64,000 bases of DNA, from positions 34,510 through 98,509 of the IMG/VR virus record IMGVR_UViG_3300046368_000687; one strand, 5' to 3'. The notes beneath the pieces are model-generated. The model was not told where the DNA came from. It did no database searches and worked only from the letters and a program-made list of their open reading frames with translations. Below are positions 27,636 through 36,138 of this stretch, piece after piece. The position numbers and the translations under genes are program-made. Source of the DNA: a virus. Every line of letters starts with the position of its first letter. Positions within the stretch are counted from its first letter, which is position 1.

Positions 27636-28409
27636 ATGAGAATTATAGCAGGCCCGTGTCAACACGAATCATTGCCGCAAAGTTTAGAGATTGCTCGCGA
27701 GTGTAAACGTGTATGCGATAAGTATGGTATTGAGTATTACTTCAAAGCAAGTTACGACAAAGCCAATCGTTCGAGTATTAAAGGCAAACGTGGTATGGGT
27801 ATGGAAGCAACACTAACTGACTTCCTAGCACTAAAAGTAGAACTAGGTGTAAAGACACTTACTGATGTACACGACTATGTACAGGTCGCACGTATTGAAA
27901 GAGAATTTAAAGATGCAGTTGATGTCTATCAGATACCTGCATTCTTGTGTAGACAGACTGACTTGATCCAAGCAGCTTGTGCTACAGATAAAATTGTTAA
28001 TATTAAAAAAGGACAGTTTATGGCACCCTGGGATATGAAAGGTGTACTAAGTAAAACAGAAGGCGCTAAAGACGTCTGGATAACTGAAAGGGGAACAAGT
28101 TTTGGTTACAATAATCTTGTCGTTGACTTTACTGGTTTGCAGTATATGCTTGACACTTATAACACTCCAATTGTGTACGATATTAGCCACTCGTGCCAAA
28201 AGCCCGGAGGCAATGGGGAATCTAGTGGCGGCAACAGGGATTATATTCCTGGTTTGGCTAGGGCAAGCAGTGCTCTTGGGATTACAGATTTTTTCATAGA
28301 AGTTCATCCTGATCCTGATAATGCACCAAGCGATGGGCCTAACATGCTACGCTTAGATAACTTCGAGGAGGTAGTACGTGACATCATCAGTTATTCTTAT
28401 TCCCGCTAG
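27636..28409 (+). CDS. kdsA: 3-deoxy-D-manno-octulosonate 8-phosphate synthase
   Basis: 257 residues (bacterial KdsA about 280). It condenses phosphoenolpyruvate with arabinose 5-phosphate to give Kdo-8-P, the first committed step to Kdo of LPS and some capsules. Diagnostic blocks are GPCQHE at residues 5-10, FKASYDKANRSS near 34-45, GVKTLTDVHD, PAFLCRQTDL and DISHSCQKPGG. The operon continues with kdsB, overlapping by 32 bases. No kdsC or kdsD was seen, so the host must provide those steps. Confidence 0.95.
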   Translation: MRIIAGPCQHESLPQSLEIARECKRVCDKYGIEYYFKASYDKANRSSIKGKRGMGMEATLTDFLALKVELGVKTLTDVHDYVQVARIEREFKDAVDVYQIPAFLCRQTDLIQAACATDKIVNIKKGQFMAPWDMKGVLSKTEGAKDVWITERGTSFGYNNLVVDFTGLQYMLDTYNTPIVYDISHSCQKPGGNGESSGGNRDYIPGLARASSALGITDFFIEVHPDPDNAPSDGPNMLRLDNFEEVVRDIISYSYSR

Positions 28410-29052
28410 GTACGGTAGCACACGCTTCCCTGGAAAACCTTTGGCACTGTTAGATGGTGTTCCTATGATAAAGCGTGTGTATGACGCTTGTACAGCGTCT
28501 AAGATACCAACATATGTGCTTACTGATGACCAAAACATATACAATGTAATAGGTGCAAATTGCCTATTAGATCACCGCGATTACGAAAACGGAACTGAAA
28601 GATGTGCAGGTGCTGTTGCTAAGTTTGATATATTAGATCAATACAAAAACTTTATAAACGTACAAGGTGATATGCCTGATGTAACACTAGAGATGATTGA
28701 AAAGGCACAATGGCACTTACAACACTATCCTGTTACCACAGTGTTTACTCAAATGCAAGAAGACAAACAGAACGACCCTAACTCAGTTAAGATGGTACGT
28801 GCTGGCGACCAAGCCCTATGGTTTGGAAGAGGTATGACCGGCTACGGTGACTGGCACTTAGGAGTATACGGATATAAGCGTAATGCGTTAGAAATGTATA
28901 CTACTTTGCCTGTAGAACGTGAAGAAGAAGTTGAAAAATTAGAACAACTACGCTGGCTAAAAAGTGGTTGGCAAATTGGTTGTTTGAGTGTACAATACAA
29001 TGGAGTAGAGATTAATTCGCCAAGTGATGTAGAGGAATGGCATGCCAAATAA
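28378..29052 (+). CDS. kdsB: CMP-Kdo synthetase (3-deoxy-manno-octulosonate cytidylyltransferase)
   Basis: 224 residues (KdsB about 245). It activates Kdo with CTP. The GTG start is preceded by GAGGAGG. IPARYGSTRFPGKPL at the start is the CTP-binding loop. Blocks NCLLDHRDYENGTERCAGAV, VNVQGDMPD-like (INVQGDMPDV) and GVYGYKRNALEMY match the family. The enzyme is shortened, mainly near the C-terminus, but keeps the catalytic blocks. Confidence 0.93.
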   Translation: MTSSVILIPARYGSTRFPGKPLALLDGVPMIKRVYDACTASKIPTYVLTDDQNIYNVIGANCLLDHRDYENGTERCAGAVAKFDILDQYKNFINVQGDMPDVTLEMIEKAQWHLQHYPVTTVFTQMQEDKQNDPNSVKMVRAGDQALWFGRGMTGYGDWHLGVYGYKRNALEMYTTLPVEREEEVEKLEQLRWLKSGWQIGCLSVQYNGVEINSPSDVEEWHAK

Positions 29053-29512
29053 AGAACTAGACTTATTTAAAGAACTTATTCCAAGTATTGATATGGGCAT
29101 CAAAGAGCTGTATGATGCAGCAAGTGATGTTGGTAAGAAAGATATCAAAGGTGACTTATGGAATCTCAATCGTTACATCAGTAGTGTTAAAGGCAAGTTC
29201 GAAGACCAAGCATTAGCAGTATTCAAAGTAAATGAATACTACAATAAAAACTGGAATGATATTGGTGGAACAAATCACATCAAACTACAATGGCAGTTAT
29301 TGTGTGTTGCTGGCAAAACTGGAAAGAAAATGTTTCATCCGTGGATTGGTCTTAAAAAGAAAAAAGATGAAAGCAGTAAAGCAGCAAAATTGCTATCACA
29401 AATATATCCTGAAATGAAATTAGACGAGGTTGAATTACTTGCTAGAATATCTACAAAAAAAGAAATCAAGCAGTTTGCCAAAGAGCATGGTTACGACAAA
29501 GTTGACATCTAA
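29042..29512 (+). CDS. Unknown protein, possible gp62-like clamp-loader small subunit
   Basis: 156 residues. The order LWNLNRYISSVKG, VNEYYNKNW, LQWQLLC, FHPWIGLKKKK and VELLARI resembles the layout of marine T4-type gp62 proteins, the small subunit of the sliding-clamp loader. Neither gp44 nor gp45 is in this window, which weakens the call. Overlaps both kdsB and the following gene by short stretches. Confidence 0.4.
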   Translation: MPNKELDLFKELIPSIDMGIKELYDAASDVGKKDIKGDLWNLNRYISSVKGKFEDQALAVFKVNEYYNKNWNDIGGTNHIKLQWQLLCVAGKTGKKMFHPWIGLKKKKDESSKAAKLLSQIYPEMKLDEVELLARISTKKEIKQFAKEHGYDKVDI

Positions 29513-30182
29513 ACACACATGCGAATATTGTAATAAGAGTTATGTTAAAGAAAGCACACTCTTAGCGCATATGTGTGAGCCCAAAAGACGCTGGCTACAA
29601 AAAGATGAAAAACGTGTTACGTTGGGCTTTTATGCATTCCAACGATTCTATACTTTAAGTGCAGGACACAAAAAAGAAAAAACGTATGAAGAGTTTTCAA
29701 AGAGTAGTTTTTATAATGCCTTTGTTAAGTTTGGAAGTTTTGTATCTAATGTGCGTCCTCTTTATCCTGACAAGTATATCGATTATGTTGTTACTAGTAA
29801 TGTAAAACTCGACCATTGGTGCCGAGAAGAAATGTACGAAGCATATGCTGTAGAGCTTATACGTAAAGAAGGCGTTGAAACTGCACTTGAACGTAGTATT
29901 GCAACAATGACAAAATGGGCTGAAGAGAAAAATAGTCGATTCAACGATTACTTTAGATATGTAAATGAAAACAGACTCACATGGGATATCAAAGACGGTA
30001 AAGTATCTCCGTGGCTAGTACTAAATTGTAGTTCAGGCAAACAAGCATTAAGTAGTTTATCTGGGGAACAGTTAGGAATGTTAAGCAATGTTTTAGATCC
30101 AAGTCACTGGGCAATGCGATTTAAAAGACAACCAAAGGATATTGAACTTATTAAAAATATTGCAAAAAAGGCGATGCTCTAA
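29487..30182 (+). CDS. Zinc-finger-containing protein of unknown function
   Basis: About 231 residues from the ATG at 29487 (an upstream start at 29430 would overlap the previous gene by 83 bases). HTCEYCNKSYVKESTLLAHMC near residue 10-30 is a C2H2-like finger: Cys-x2-Cys, then a helix with His and a fourth ligand. The rest is helical with RFKRQPKD near the end. A replication or DNA-binding role is possible. It is coupled to the preceding gp62-like candidate. Confidence 0.6.
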   Translation: MVTTKLTSKHTCEYCNKSYVKESTLLAHMCEPKRRWLQKDEKRVTLGFYAFQRFYTLSAGHKKEKTYEEFSKSSFYNAFVKFGSFVSNVRPLYPDKYIDYVVTSNVKLDHWCREEMYEAYAVELIRKEGVETALERSIATMTKWAEEKNSRFNDYFRYVNENRLTWDIKDGKVSPWLVLNCSSGKQALSSLSGEQLGMLSNVLDPSHWAMRFKRQPKDIELIKNIAKKAML

Positions 30183-30820
30183 TGACTGTGTATTCTTTAA
30201 AAACAATCGACGATTTAGAATACGCAAAAAGAGATTTAAATTTTGTTGTACACAAAACATCTTCTTTTGAGTTCTATAAAAATATTGTTAAACACGCATC
30301 GCCACAATACAATCGATGGAATCAATTAGTTATAAGATATTTTAAAAATAAAAGTAAACAATCATATACAAATCGAGACTTTATACATAACCCAATAGAT
30401 AATTATAATTCACTTCTTGATGTATATTTTATTTTAATAAAAGATAGATTCATTAGAGATCCAATTACCATACACGACGATGGACAACGAATTGAAATAC
30501 AACCTGGATTAAAACGTTCTTTATTCATTCCTTATTTGCCTAACCAAGAAATAATATATTTTAAATTTAGAAAATTTGGGCGTACTGACGACAGTATTCG
30601 ATTTCTTAGTGATAATATAGTAATAGAAACATTATGGGGCGAAAATATTACTACACAAGTACGTCCGTATGATAGACAACAAAGCTATAAAAATTTAGTA
30701 ACCCAAGAAGATATTGAGATTTATTTAAAAGACGATACTGTATATTTTAATGATATCGAAGTCTTTAAAAAAGACCACGACTGGAAAATTTGTTTACCTA
30801 ATTTAATGGAGGAAAAATGA
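30182..30820 (+). CDS. Unknown protein, paralogue of the gene at 31925
   Basis: 212 residues. The middle (DPITIHDDGQRIEIQPG, then RSLFIPYLPNQEI) aligns with DPISINYLNNKYFCHPG and LSFFQFFPDKEI in the protein at 31925, so the two are related by duplication. Both flank the CysC-like kinase/nucleotidyltransferase pair. No known family recognised. Confidence 0.6.
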   Translation: MTVYSLKTIDDLEYAKRDLNFVVHKTSSFEFYKNIVKHASPQYNRWNQLVIRYFKNKSKQSYTNRDFIHNPIDNYNSLLDVYFILIKDRFIRDPITIHDDGQRIEIQPGLKRSLFIPYLPNQEIIYFKFRKFGRTDDSIRFLSDNIVIETLWGENITTQVRPYDRQQSYKNLVTQEDIEIYLKDDTVYFNDIEVFKKDHDWKICLPNLMEEK

Positions 30821-31242
30821 AGATATTAATTTTTGGGTTGCCTGGTAGCGGCAAGACTACATTAGCAAAACCTTTTGCAGAACTAATTGGCGGCGTCCAT
30901 CTAAACGCAGACGTAGTACGCACAAGTTACGATGATTGGGACTTTACACCAGAAGGACGTATGCGCCAAGCACAACGTATGAAACATCTAGCAGACGGTG
31001 TTGTAATGGCAGGCAAGATTGCTGTTGCTGACTTTGTTTGCCCAACTCCAGAAGCACGGTTAGAATTTAATCCAGATTATACAGTGTGGATGGATACTAT
31101 TTCTCGTGGCCGTTTTGAAGACACAAATGATATGTTTGAAACGCCAGAGCTTGTAGACTACCATGTAGAGAAATGGTTTGACAATGCACACGAACAACTA
31201 ATGCCAGTAGTACAACGTTGGATGGGTATTAATCGTGTTTGA
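30817..31242 (+). CDS. Adenylylsulfate kinase-like P-loop kinase
   Basis: 141 residues with Walker A GLPGSGKTT at residues 7-15, HLNADVVR near 28-35 and TISRGRFEDTNDMFE near 94-108. This order matches CysC (APS kinase)-like enzymes, somewhat shortened. The gene overlaps the nucleotidyltransferase that follows by 8 bases. A kinase plus nucleotidyltransferase pair may activate a sulfate or small metabolite for decoration of a glycan. The substrate is not certain. Confidence 0.7.
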   Translation: MKILIFGLPGSGKTTLAKPFAELIGGVHLNADVVRTSYDDWDFTPEGRMRQAQRMKHLADGVVMAGKIAVADFVCPTPEARLEFNPDYTVWMDTISRGRFEDTNDMFETPELVDYHVEKWFDNAHEQLMPVVQRWMGINRV

Positions 31243-31642
31243 TAGATTTAAACCTACAACGCAAATGCTAGGACGCTGGCAACCTTGGCATGCTGGTCAT
31301 ACTGAACTATTTAAGCGGGCTCTTGCTGAAACAGGACAAGTATGTATACAGATTAGAACTGTGCCACAAGACACTGATGCATCAGGTGGACGTACAGCAA
31401 CACAAGATGATAATCCATTTATTGTTACAGATGTTATGGGAAATATTAAAAAAGAACTAGCAAAAGAAGGTTTTACATATGACAAAGAATATGTTATTAT
31501 GATTGTTCCTAATATTGTAGATATTAGTTATGGCAGAGGTGTAGGATATACCTTGACAGAACACGATTTGGGTGCTACAATACATAACATAAGTGCAACA
31601 AAAATTCGTGCAGAAATGAGACGTAATGGCAAACTTGATTAA
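31235..31642 (+). CDS. HxGH nucleotidyltransferase
   Basis: 135 residues, GTG start. GRWQPWHAGH (HAGH at 19-22) and C-terminal ISATKIRAEMR are the two nucleotide-binding signatures of the cytidylyltransferase/ATP-sulfurylase/NMNAT superfamily. Compact like a stand-alone catalytic domain. Its coupling to the CysC-like kinase suggests the two act in sequence. Confidence 0.78.
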   Translation: MFDRFKPTTQMLGRWQPWHAGHTELFKRALAETGQVCIQIRTVPQDTDASGGRTATQDDNPFIVTDVMGNIKKELAKEGFTYDKEYVIMIVPNIVDISYGRGVGYTLTEHDLGATIHNISATKIRAEMRRNGKLD

Positions 31643-31916
31643 ATATATTGTAGACTTTTGCAAAGAAAGTTATAGGCTGTCACCTATTGCATTTTATTGC
31701 GAAATGGTCGAAACAACATTATTGATTGTTGCAAGTGCTATTCTAACATTTACAGTATTAGACCCAGCAACAAAGATTTTTATTCCTTTGTATTTGCTAG
31801 GCAGTATACTCGGAGTTATAAGTACAGTAATACGTAAAGCAGCATTTGCAATAGTCTTGTGTGCATGGTTTGTTGTAATGAACAGCATTGCTATGGTGCA
31901 ACTGTTTATACTATAG
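31626..31916 (+). CDS. Small integral membrane protein
   Basis: 96 residues with three likely membrane spans (about 30-48, 51-66 and 71-95). Strongly resembles the SemiSWEET or small multi-span layout but has no clear PQ-loop. Overlaps the nucleotidyltransferase by 17 bases. Confidence 0.6.
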   Translation: MANLIKYIVDFCKESYRLSPIAFYCEMVETTLLIVASAILTFTVLDPATKIFIPLYLLGSILGVISTVIRKAAFAIVLCAWFVVMNSIAMVQLFIL

Positions 31917-31924
31917 GATAGAAC

Positions 31925-32629
31925 ATGCCTAATCTCGAAAAAAAAGTAAACGGAAATGTATGTGATCAAACTAGCAACATTATCAAAACAAAAGAACATT
32001 TTTTACTAGCAAAAGAAAAATATAATTTTCGTATTTGTAAAGTTACACTTGGAAATCTTGTAAAGATTACAAATCTTATAGGACTTGATACACATAGAAG
32101 AACATGTGAAAGATTAAATGTGTTAGAACAAAAATTGTATGACATACATTTTGTTCGTAATGAAGCATTATTTAGATCTCTACTTATAACTTATGAACTA
32201 GCAAATTCTAAATGGAAAGATCCAATTAGTATTAATTATCTTAACAATAAATATTTTTGTCATCCAGGAACAACTAGACTTTCTTTTTTTCAATTTTTTC
32301 CAGACAAAGAAATAAATGTTATGCTTTGGGGAGACGAATGTGAACTAGACAAATATACAATTGATTATGTCTTTGACAACCGGCCGTTTGAATTGCTGCA
32401 TCAAAAAATGTACCAACATATACACAAAGGTTATGTAAACAATTTACAATGGCTTCCACGTAGAAAAAGTAATGTTTCTCATTCAGGATTTTTTTCTAAT
32501 AATTATGAATGTGAAATAACAAAAAATAATATATTCTTAGATAACAAATGCATTTACAAAATCATAGACAATAGATGGCATATAAGAGTGCCATCGGGTT
32601 GGTTTAGTTTTGATAGCACGAAAGTATAA
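31925..32629 (+). CDS. Unknown protein, paralogue of the gene at 30182
   Basis: 234 residues, related in the middle to the protein at 30182. Aromatic-rich with C-terminal RWHIRVPSGW. Starts 8 bases after the membrane protein, with TAGGATAG as ribosome site. Function unknown. Confidence 0.6.
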   Translation: MPNLEKKVNGNVCDQTSNIIKTKEHFLLAKEKYNFRICKVTLGNLVKITNLIGLDTHRRTCERLNVLEQKLYDIHFVRNEALFRSLLITYELANSKWKDPISINYLNNKYFCHPGTTRLSFFQFFPDKEINVMLWGDECELDKYTIDYVFDNRPFELLHQKMYQHIHKGYVNNLQWLPRRKSNVSHSGFFSNNYECEITKNNIFLDNKCIYKIIDNRWHIRVPSGWFSFDSTKV

Positions 32630-32631
32630 AA

Positions 32632-33192
32632 ATGCCAGATATTGATATTGACTTTGCCGATCGTAATCTTATACTAGATAAGATAGAACATCGTGTGGCA
32701 AAATTAGATACAGGTAAAAAACACAACACTGGTGTATATGTTACAGAGTGTCCTCATAATCCTATAGACAATCTATCTACTATTGAACACAAGACCGCAG
32801 AAGAACGTGGATACTTTAAACTAGACTTTCTTAACGTAAGCATATACAAAGACGTTAAGAACGAAGCACACTTAAACACACTAATGGAGAAGGAACCGTT
32901 ATGGCAACTATTGGAACACAAAGACTTTTCAGATCAAGTCTTTCATCTAAACGGGCACAGCGAACTATTGCAGCAATTGAAACCTACTTCGGTAGAACAG
33001 TTAGCAGCGACACTAGCGATAATTCGGCCTGCCAAGAGGCATCTTGCCAACGAAACATGGCAAACGATATTCAAAGAAGTTTGGAAGAAGCCTGAAGACG
33101 GCAGTTACTATTTTAAGAAAGCACATGCTGTAGCATATGCATTATCTTGTGTTGTACATGTAAATTTAATCTGTGAAAGTCTTACGTACTAG
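32632..33192 (+). CDS. Miniature DnaE-like (C-family DNA polymerase) protein
   Basis: 186 residues. It opens with PDIDIDFADR (D3, D5, D7), the counterpart of the PDFDVDF metal-binding motif of bacterial Pol III alpha (E. coli D401/D403). YFKLDFLN (D65) matches the KFDFLGL block with the third catalytic Asp (D555). VFHLNGHSELLQQLKPTSVEQLAATLAIIRP follows the FQLES...KPxSFEDLVALxALYRPGP block, and KKAHAVAYAL matches the FNKSHAAAYAL block. The PHP domain, thumb, beta-binding and OB domains are absent. Whether it polymerises is unknown. Confidence 0.7.
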   Translation: MPDIDIDFADRNLILDKIEHRVAKLDTGKKHNTGVYVTECPHNPIDNLSTIEHKTAEERGYFKLDFLNVSIYKDVKNEAHLNTLMEKEPLWQLLEHKDFSDQVFHLNGHSELLQQLKPTSVEQLAATLAIIRPAKRHLANETWQTIFKEVWKKPEDGSYYFKKAHAVAYALSCVVHVNLICESLTY

Positions 33193-33556
33193 CAGATCGT
33201 TTTATAAGTTGAACACTTTTGCGTTTAACACGTTTGATTGACAAGTTGTTGATATTAACACACGGACCAATTACTACTTTAACGTTTTTACTATTCATTG
33301 TAAGCAAACTATAATTAAATCTTTCCATTTCTCTTTTAAGGAAAATATTAATTGGTATCATTCTGTTTGATTCCCACCACCAAATATCTCCAAGGTCTAA
33401 TAATAATTCCTTTTCATCAATAGTTTTTAATGAGGTGTATATAAACATACTTGTTACAAATGCATCTTGATTTGATATGATGCCCACGTATTCGTTGCCG
33501 CCGTAAGCGACAACACTAATATATGGATACTGATTCTCTATTTCTTTTAATAACAT
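33182..33556 (-). CDS. Leftward unknown protein
   Basis: 124 residues, ending inside the DnaE-like gene (11-base tail-to-tail overlap). WWWESNRMIPINIFL is a distinctive centre, and the C-terminus is basic (KRVKRKSVQLIKRS). Its start lies back to back with the rightward gene at 33590. No family recognised. Confidence 0.6.
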   Translation of the reverse strand: MLLKEIENQYPYISVVAYGGNEYVGIISNQDAFVTSMFIYTSLKTIDEKELLLDLGDIWWWESNRMIPINIFLKREMERFNYSLLTMNSKNVKVVIGPCVNINNLSIKRVKRKSVQLIKRSAST

Positions 33557-33561
33557 GCCGA

Positions 33562-33567
33562 TAAATA
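33562..33567 (+). promoter_or_regulatory. Late promoter element with leader
   Basis: TAAATA inside GATAAATAC stands 22 bp before the ATG at 33590; AAGAAGGA is the likely ribosome site. Confidence 0.5.
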
Positions 33568-33589
33568 CTTATACAAGAAGGATCCTTTA

Positions 33590-34378
33590 ATGCAACTAAT
33601 ACCTAGATATTTAGTCGAAAACAAAATAGACGTTGTATCAAACGATACTGGATTTGTTGTGGAGTATAGACCAGTGTATAGTAGACAATTAAAAATTTAT
33701 AGAGGCATCGATAACGCTATTCAATTTAGATTTATCAATGCGGATCAAAAGCCAGTATGGATAACAGATACTCCGTACATAGTAATATTTGATGAAAACA
33801 ATTCAAAGATAATCGAAAGAGCTTGTACGGTTACAGACGACGGTAGTACAACTTCAACCAAAGGCATGTTTAATGTATCGCTTACTGAAAACGATTTATT
33901 AAATGTAAAACAGCAATATTTAAAATATAATATCTATATGTCAAACGGCTCCACAAATACTGTTACATATGCAAATAGAGATTTTGAAAGTGCTGGCGTA
34001 ATTATGCTAGACAGTGTTGCATACCCAGGTCCAAAATTAAGTAAAGAAATAATTAATTTTAAAGAAGAAAATTCGCAATGGTATGCAGGCAGCGATGACT
34101 CAACTAAGATTACAGCCGAGCCTGGGCTTAATGGCAACGAAGCATTACATACACTTGCAATATACACAGATTCATATGTTGGCGATATTGAGATACAAGG
34201 GACACTTGATAATCAAATTACAGGACTAAACAACTGGACGACATTGTCAACTATCACATTTACTGGCAATGAGTCTCAGCCTGTACCAACTAATATAAAC
34301 GGTGTGTTTAGTTATCTAAGATTAAAAGCAACTGCTGATCCAACAGACAAAGTAACAAAGGTTCTAATTAGAAATTAA
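33590..34378 (+). CDS. Probable virion structural protein (fibre or baseplate type)
   Basis: 262 residues, beta-rich. The N-terminal half alternates hydrophobic strands (FVVEYRPVYSRQLKIYRG), and the C-terminal third (DIEIQGTLDNQITGLNNWTTL, then FSYLRLKATADP) resembles the small beta-sandwich repeat of the next gene. Preceded by a late promoter element. A tail fibre, collar or whisker component is possible. Similarity is structural impression only. Confidence 0.55.
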   Translation: MQLIPRYLVENKIDVVSNDTGFVVEYRPVYSRQLKIYRGIDNAIQFRFINADQKPVWITDTPYIVIFDENNSKIIERACTVTDDGSTTSTKGMFNVSLTENDLLNVKQQYLKYNIYMSNGSTNTVTYANRDFESAGVIMLDSVAYPGPKLSKEIINFKEENSQWYAGSDDSTKITAEPGLNGNEALHTLAIYTDSYVGDIEIQGTLDNQITGLNNWTTLSTITFTGNESQPVPTNINGVFSYLRLKATADPTDKVTKVLIRN

Positions 34379-34380
34379 GG

Positions 34381-34386
34381 TAAATA
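34381..34386 (+). promoter_or_regulatory. Late promoter element abutting start codon
   Basis: TAAATA ends four bases before the ATG at 34391. Confidence 0.5.
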
Positions 34387-34390
34387 CAGC

Positions 34391-34741
34391 ATGACAAATA
34401 GTGAAACAATTTTATCAGCATCGTCTCATGTAGGAGATAGCTCTACTCAAACTGCAACTGGAGACAAATACAAAGGTGACGGTTACTATAGTCGTGCAGA
34501 CGGATTTCATACTGTACAATATAATCTAGCAAATGAATTCCGTGGCAGAGTAGTTATACAAGCTACACTAGCAACAACCCCTGTAGAAGCAGATTGGTTT
34601 GATGTAGCTGATACAGAAAATACATACACCGGAAGTACTGGATCGTTTATGTATAACTTTACAGGCAACTATGTATGGGTAAGAGCATATGTTGATACAT
34701 GGACTGCTGGAACAATTAATTCAATTACATTAAATCATTGA
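34391..34741 (+). CDS. Small beta-rich probable structural protein
   Basis: 116 residues. FRGRVVIQATLATTPVEADWFDVAD and YVWVRAYVDTWTAGTI parallel the end of the previous protein (IQGTLDN...WTTL, LRLKATADP), suggesting the same fold duplicated. Late promoter immediately upstream. Probably a virion decoration or fibre part. Confidence 0.55.
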   Translation: MTNSETILSASSHVGDSSTQTATGDKYKGDGYYSRADGFHTVQYNLANEFRGRVVIQATLATTPVEADWFDVADTENTYTGSTGSFMYNFTGNYVWVRAYVDTWTAGTINSITLNH

Positions 34742-34772
34742 CAACTAATTAATACAATGCTATAATAATATT

Positions 34773-35750
34773 ATGAGCATCGTATCTGATCTATTGACAG
34801 CCTATCTGCCTTCGAAGCGTAAAACTACACCTAGTGGTTGGACTAGCTTCAATGCACCTTGCTGTCATAACAATGGCAACACTACTGATACCAGAGGTCG
34901 CGGTGGACTTATCAGTGAAGGCGATGTTATAAGCTATCACTGTTTCAACTGTGGATACAAAGCTAGTTGGCAACCAGGACGTAGTCTTAGTTACAAGTTT
35001 AAAAAGTTACTAGAATGGTGCAATACACCCGATAGCGAAATTAATAAACTTGCACTAGATGTAATGCGTATAAACGAAGGTGTTGAAGTAGCAGAGCGCA
35101 AGATAGAACTGCCTACGTTTGAAACTGTACCACTACCACCAGATGCTGTAAAAATTGCAGATATAAAAGACTTCAACAAGTTTAGTATAGCTATACTAGA
35201 ATATATAGCTGCTCGTAACTTAAACTTAGATGATACAGATTACTACTGGAGCCCTAGCTTAGGGTATCGTGACAGGCTTATTATTCCATTTTATTATGAG
35301 AAACGTATTGTAGGATGGACTGCTAGAACTATTACAGAAGATAAAAAGCCCAAGTATCTTACAGAAACACAGCCAGGCTTTGTATATGGACTTGACGAAC
35401 AAGGCTACAACAAAGTGTTTGCTATTGTATGTGAAGGACAGGTAGATGCTATTCACATAGATGGATGTGCGCTAGGCGGTAGTGAAATCAATGACCAACA
35501 AGCAATGCTATTAAATAGACTTGCAAAAGATGTTATAGTTGTGCCTGACAGAGATAGTGCAGGTAGTAAGTTAGTTGAGCAAGCTATTGAACTAGGATGG
35601 AGTGTTAGTCTACCACTTTGGGATTCAGACATTAACGATGTAGGAGATGCTGTGAGTAAATACGGTAGACTATATACATTGTATAGTATTGCAAATGCTG
35701 CCGAAAGCAGCCCACTTAAAATTAGATTGAGAGCAAAGAAATGGTTTTAA
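34773..35750 (+). CDS. gp61: DNA primase (gp61-like)
   Basis: 325 residues (T4 gp61: 342). The zinc-binding domain has the CCH pair near residue 25 and CFNCGY near 52. The TOPRIM domain shows IVCEGQVDAI near 218-227 and VPDRDSAG near 256-263. It makes RNA primers for lagging-strand synthesis with the gp41 helicase, which lies five genes downstream. Confidence 0.9.
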   Translation: MSIVSDLLTAYLPSKRKTTPSGWTSFNAPCCHNNGNTTDTRGRGGLISEGDVISYHCFNCGYKASWQPGRSLSYKFKKLLEWCNTPDSEINKLALDVMRINEGVEVAERKIELPTFETVPLPPDAVKIADIKDFNKFSIAILEYIAARNLNLDDTDYYWSPSLGYRDRLIIPFYYEKRIVGWTARTITEDKKPKYLTETQPGFVYGLDEQGYNKVFAIVCEGQVDAIHIDGCALGGSEINDQQAMLLNRLAKDVIVVPDRDSAGSKLVEQAIELGWSVSLPLWDSDINDVGDAVSKYGRLYTLYSIANAAESSPLKIRLRAKKWF

Positions 35751-35863
35751 TTAAGAAAGTTTGGCGAATTATTATTTGGCCATACACACGTATCAAGGAA
35801 GAAATTACTTGGCGCAAGCGACTAAAAGAACTTAGAAAACGTGATCCGTTTATTTACAAATGA
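35741..35863 (+). CDS. Small basic peptide overlapping primase end
   Basis: 40 residues from the ATG at 35741, out of frame with the primase end (10-base overlap) and ending 4 bases into the next gene. The sequence ends with RKRLKELRKRDPFIYK. A hydrophobic N-terminus (VWRIIIWPY) followed by a basic helix suggests a membrane-peripheral or nucleic-acid-binding peptide. The tight overlaps on both sides support a real gene. Confidence 0.6.
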   Translation: MVLIKKVWRIIIWPYTRIKEEITWRKRLKELRKRDPFIYK

Positions 35864-36138
35864 GTGAAATTAAACAAGCATTACAAGCAAGCCAGTACGG
35901 GCATCCTAATGTGTATCCTAACAGTGAACATATTAAACCGCCGATGGAAAAAGAACGTATTCGAGTTGTAGAAGCAGCTACACGATCAGATCTTAAATTA
36001 GATCAAACTAGACAAGTAGAAGAGCGTATGAAAGAAATACAAGCACTAAGAGATCAAGCTGCTACTAGATATGATCAACATGGCAAAACAGTAAGCCCAG
36101 GCGAAACACAAGGACAATATATCGACATTGAAGTATAG
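35860..36138 (+). CDS. Small helical protein
   Basis: 92 residues, very Gln/Glu/Arg-rich in the middle (QTRQVEERMKEIQALRDQAATR), probably a coiled coil. Overlaps neighbours by 4 and 11 bases. Function unknown. Confidence 0.65.
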   Translation: MSEIKQALQASQYGHPNVYPNSEHIKPPMEKERIRVVEAATRSDLKLDQTRQVEERMKEIQALRDQAATRYDQHGKTVSPGETQGQYIDIEV

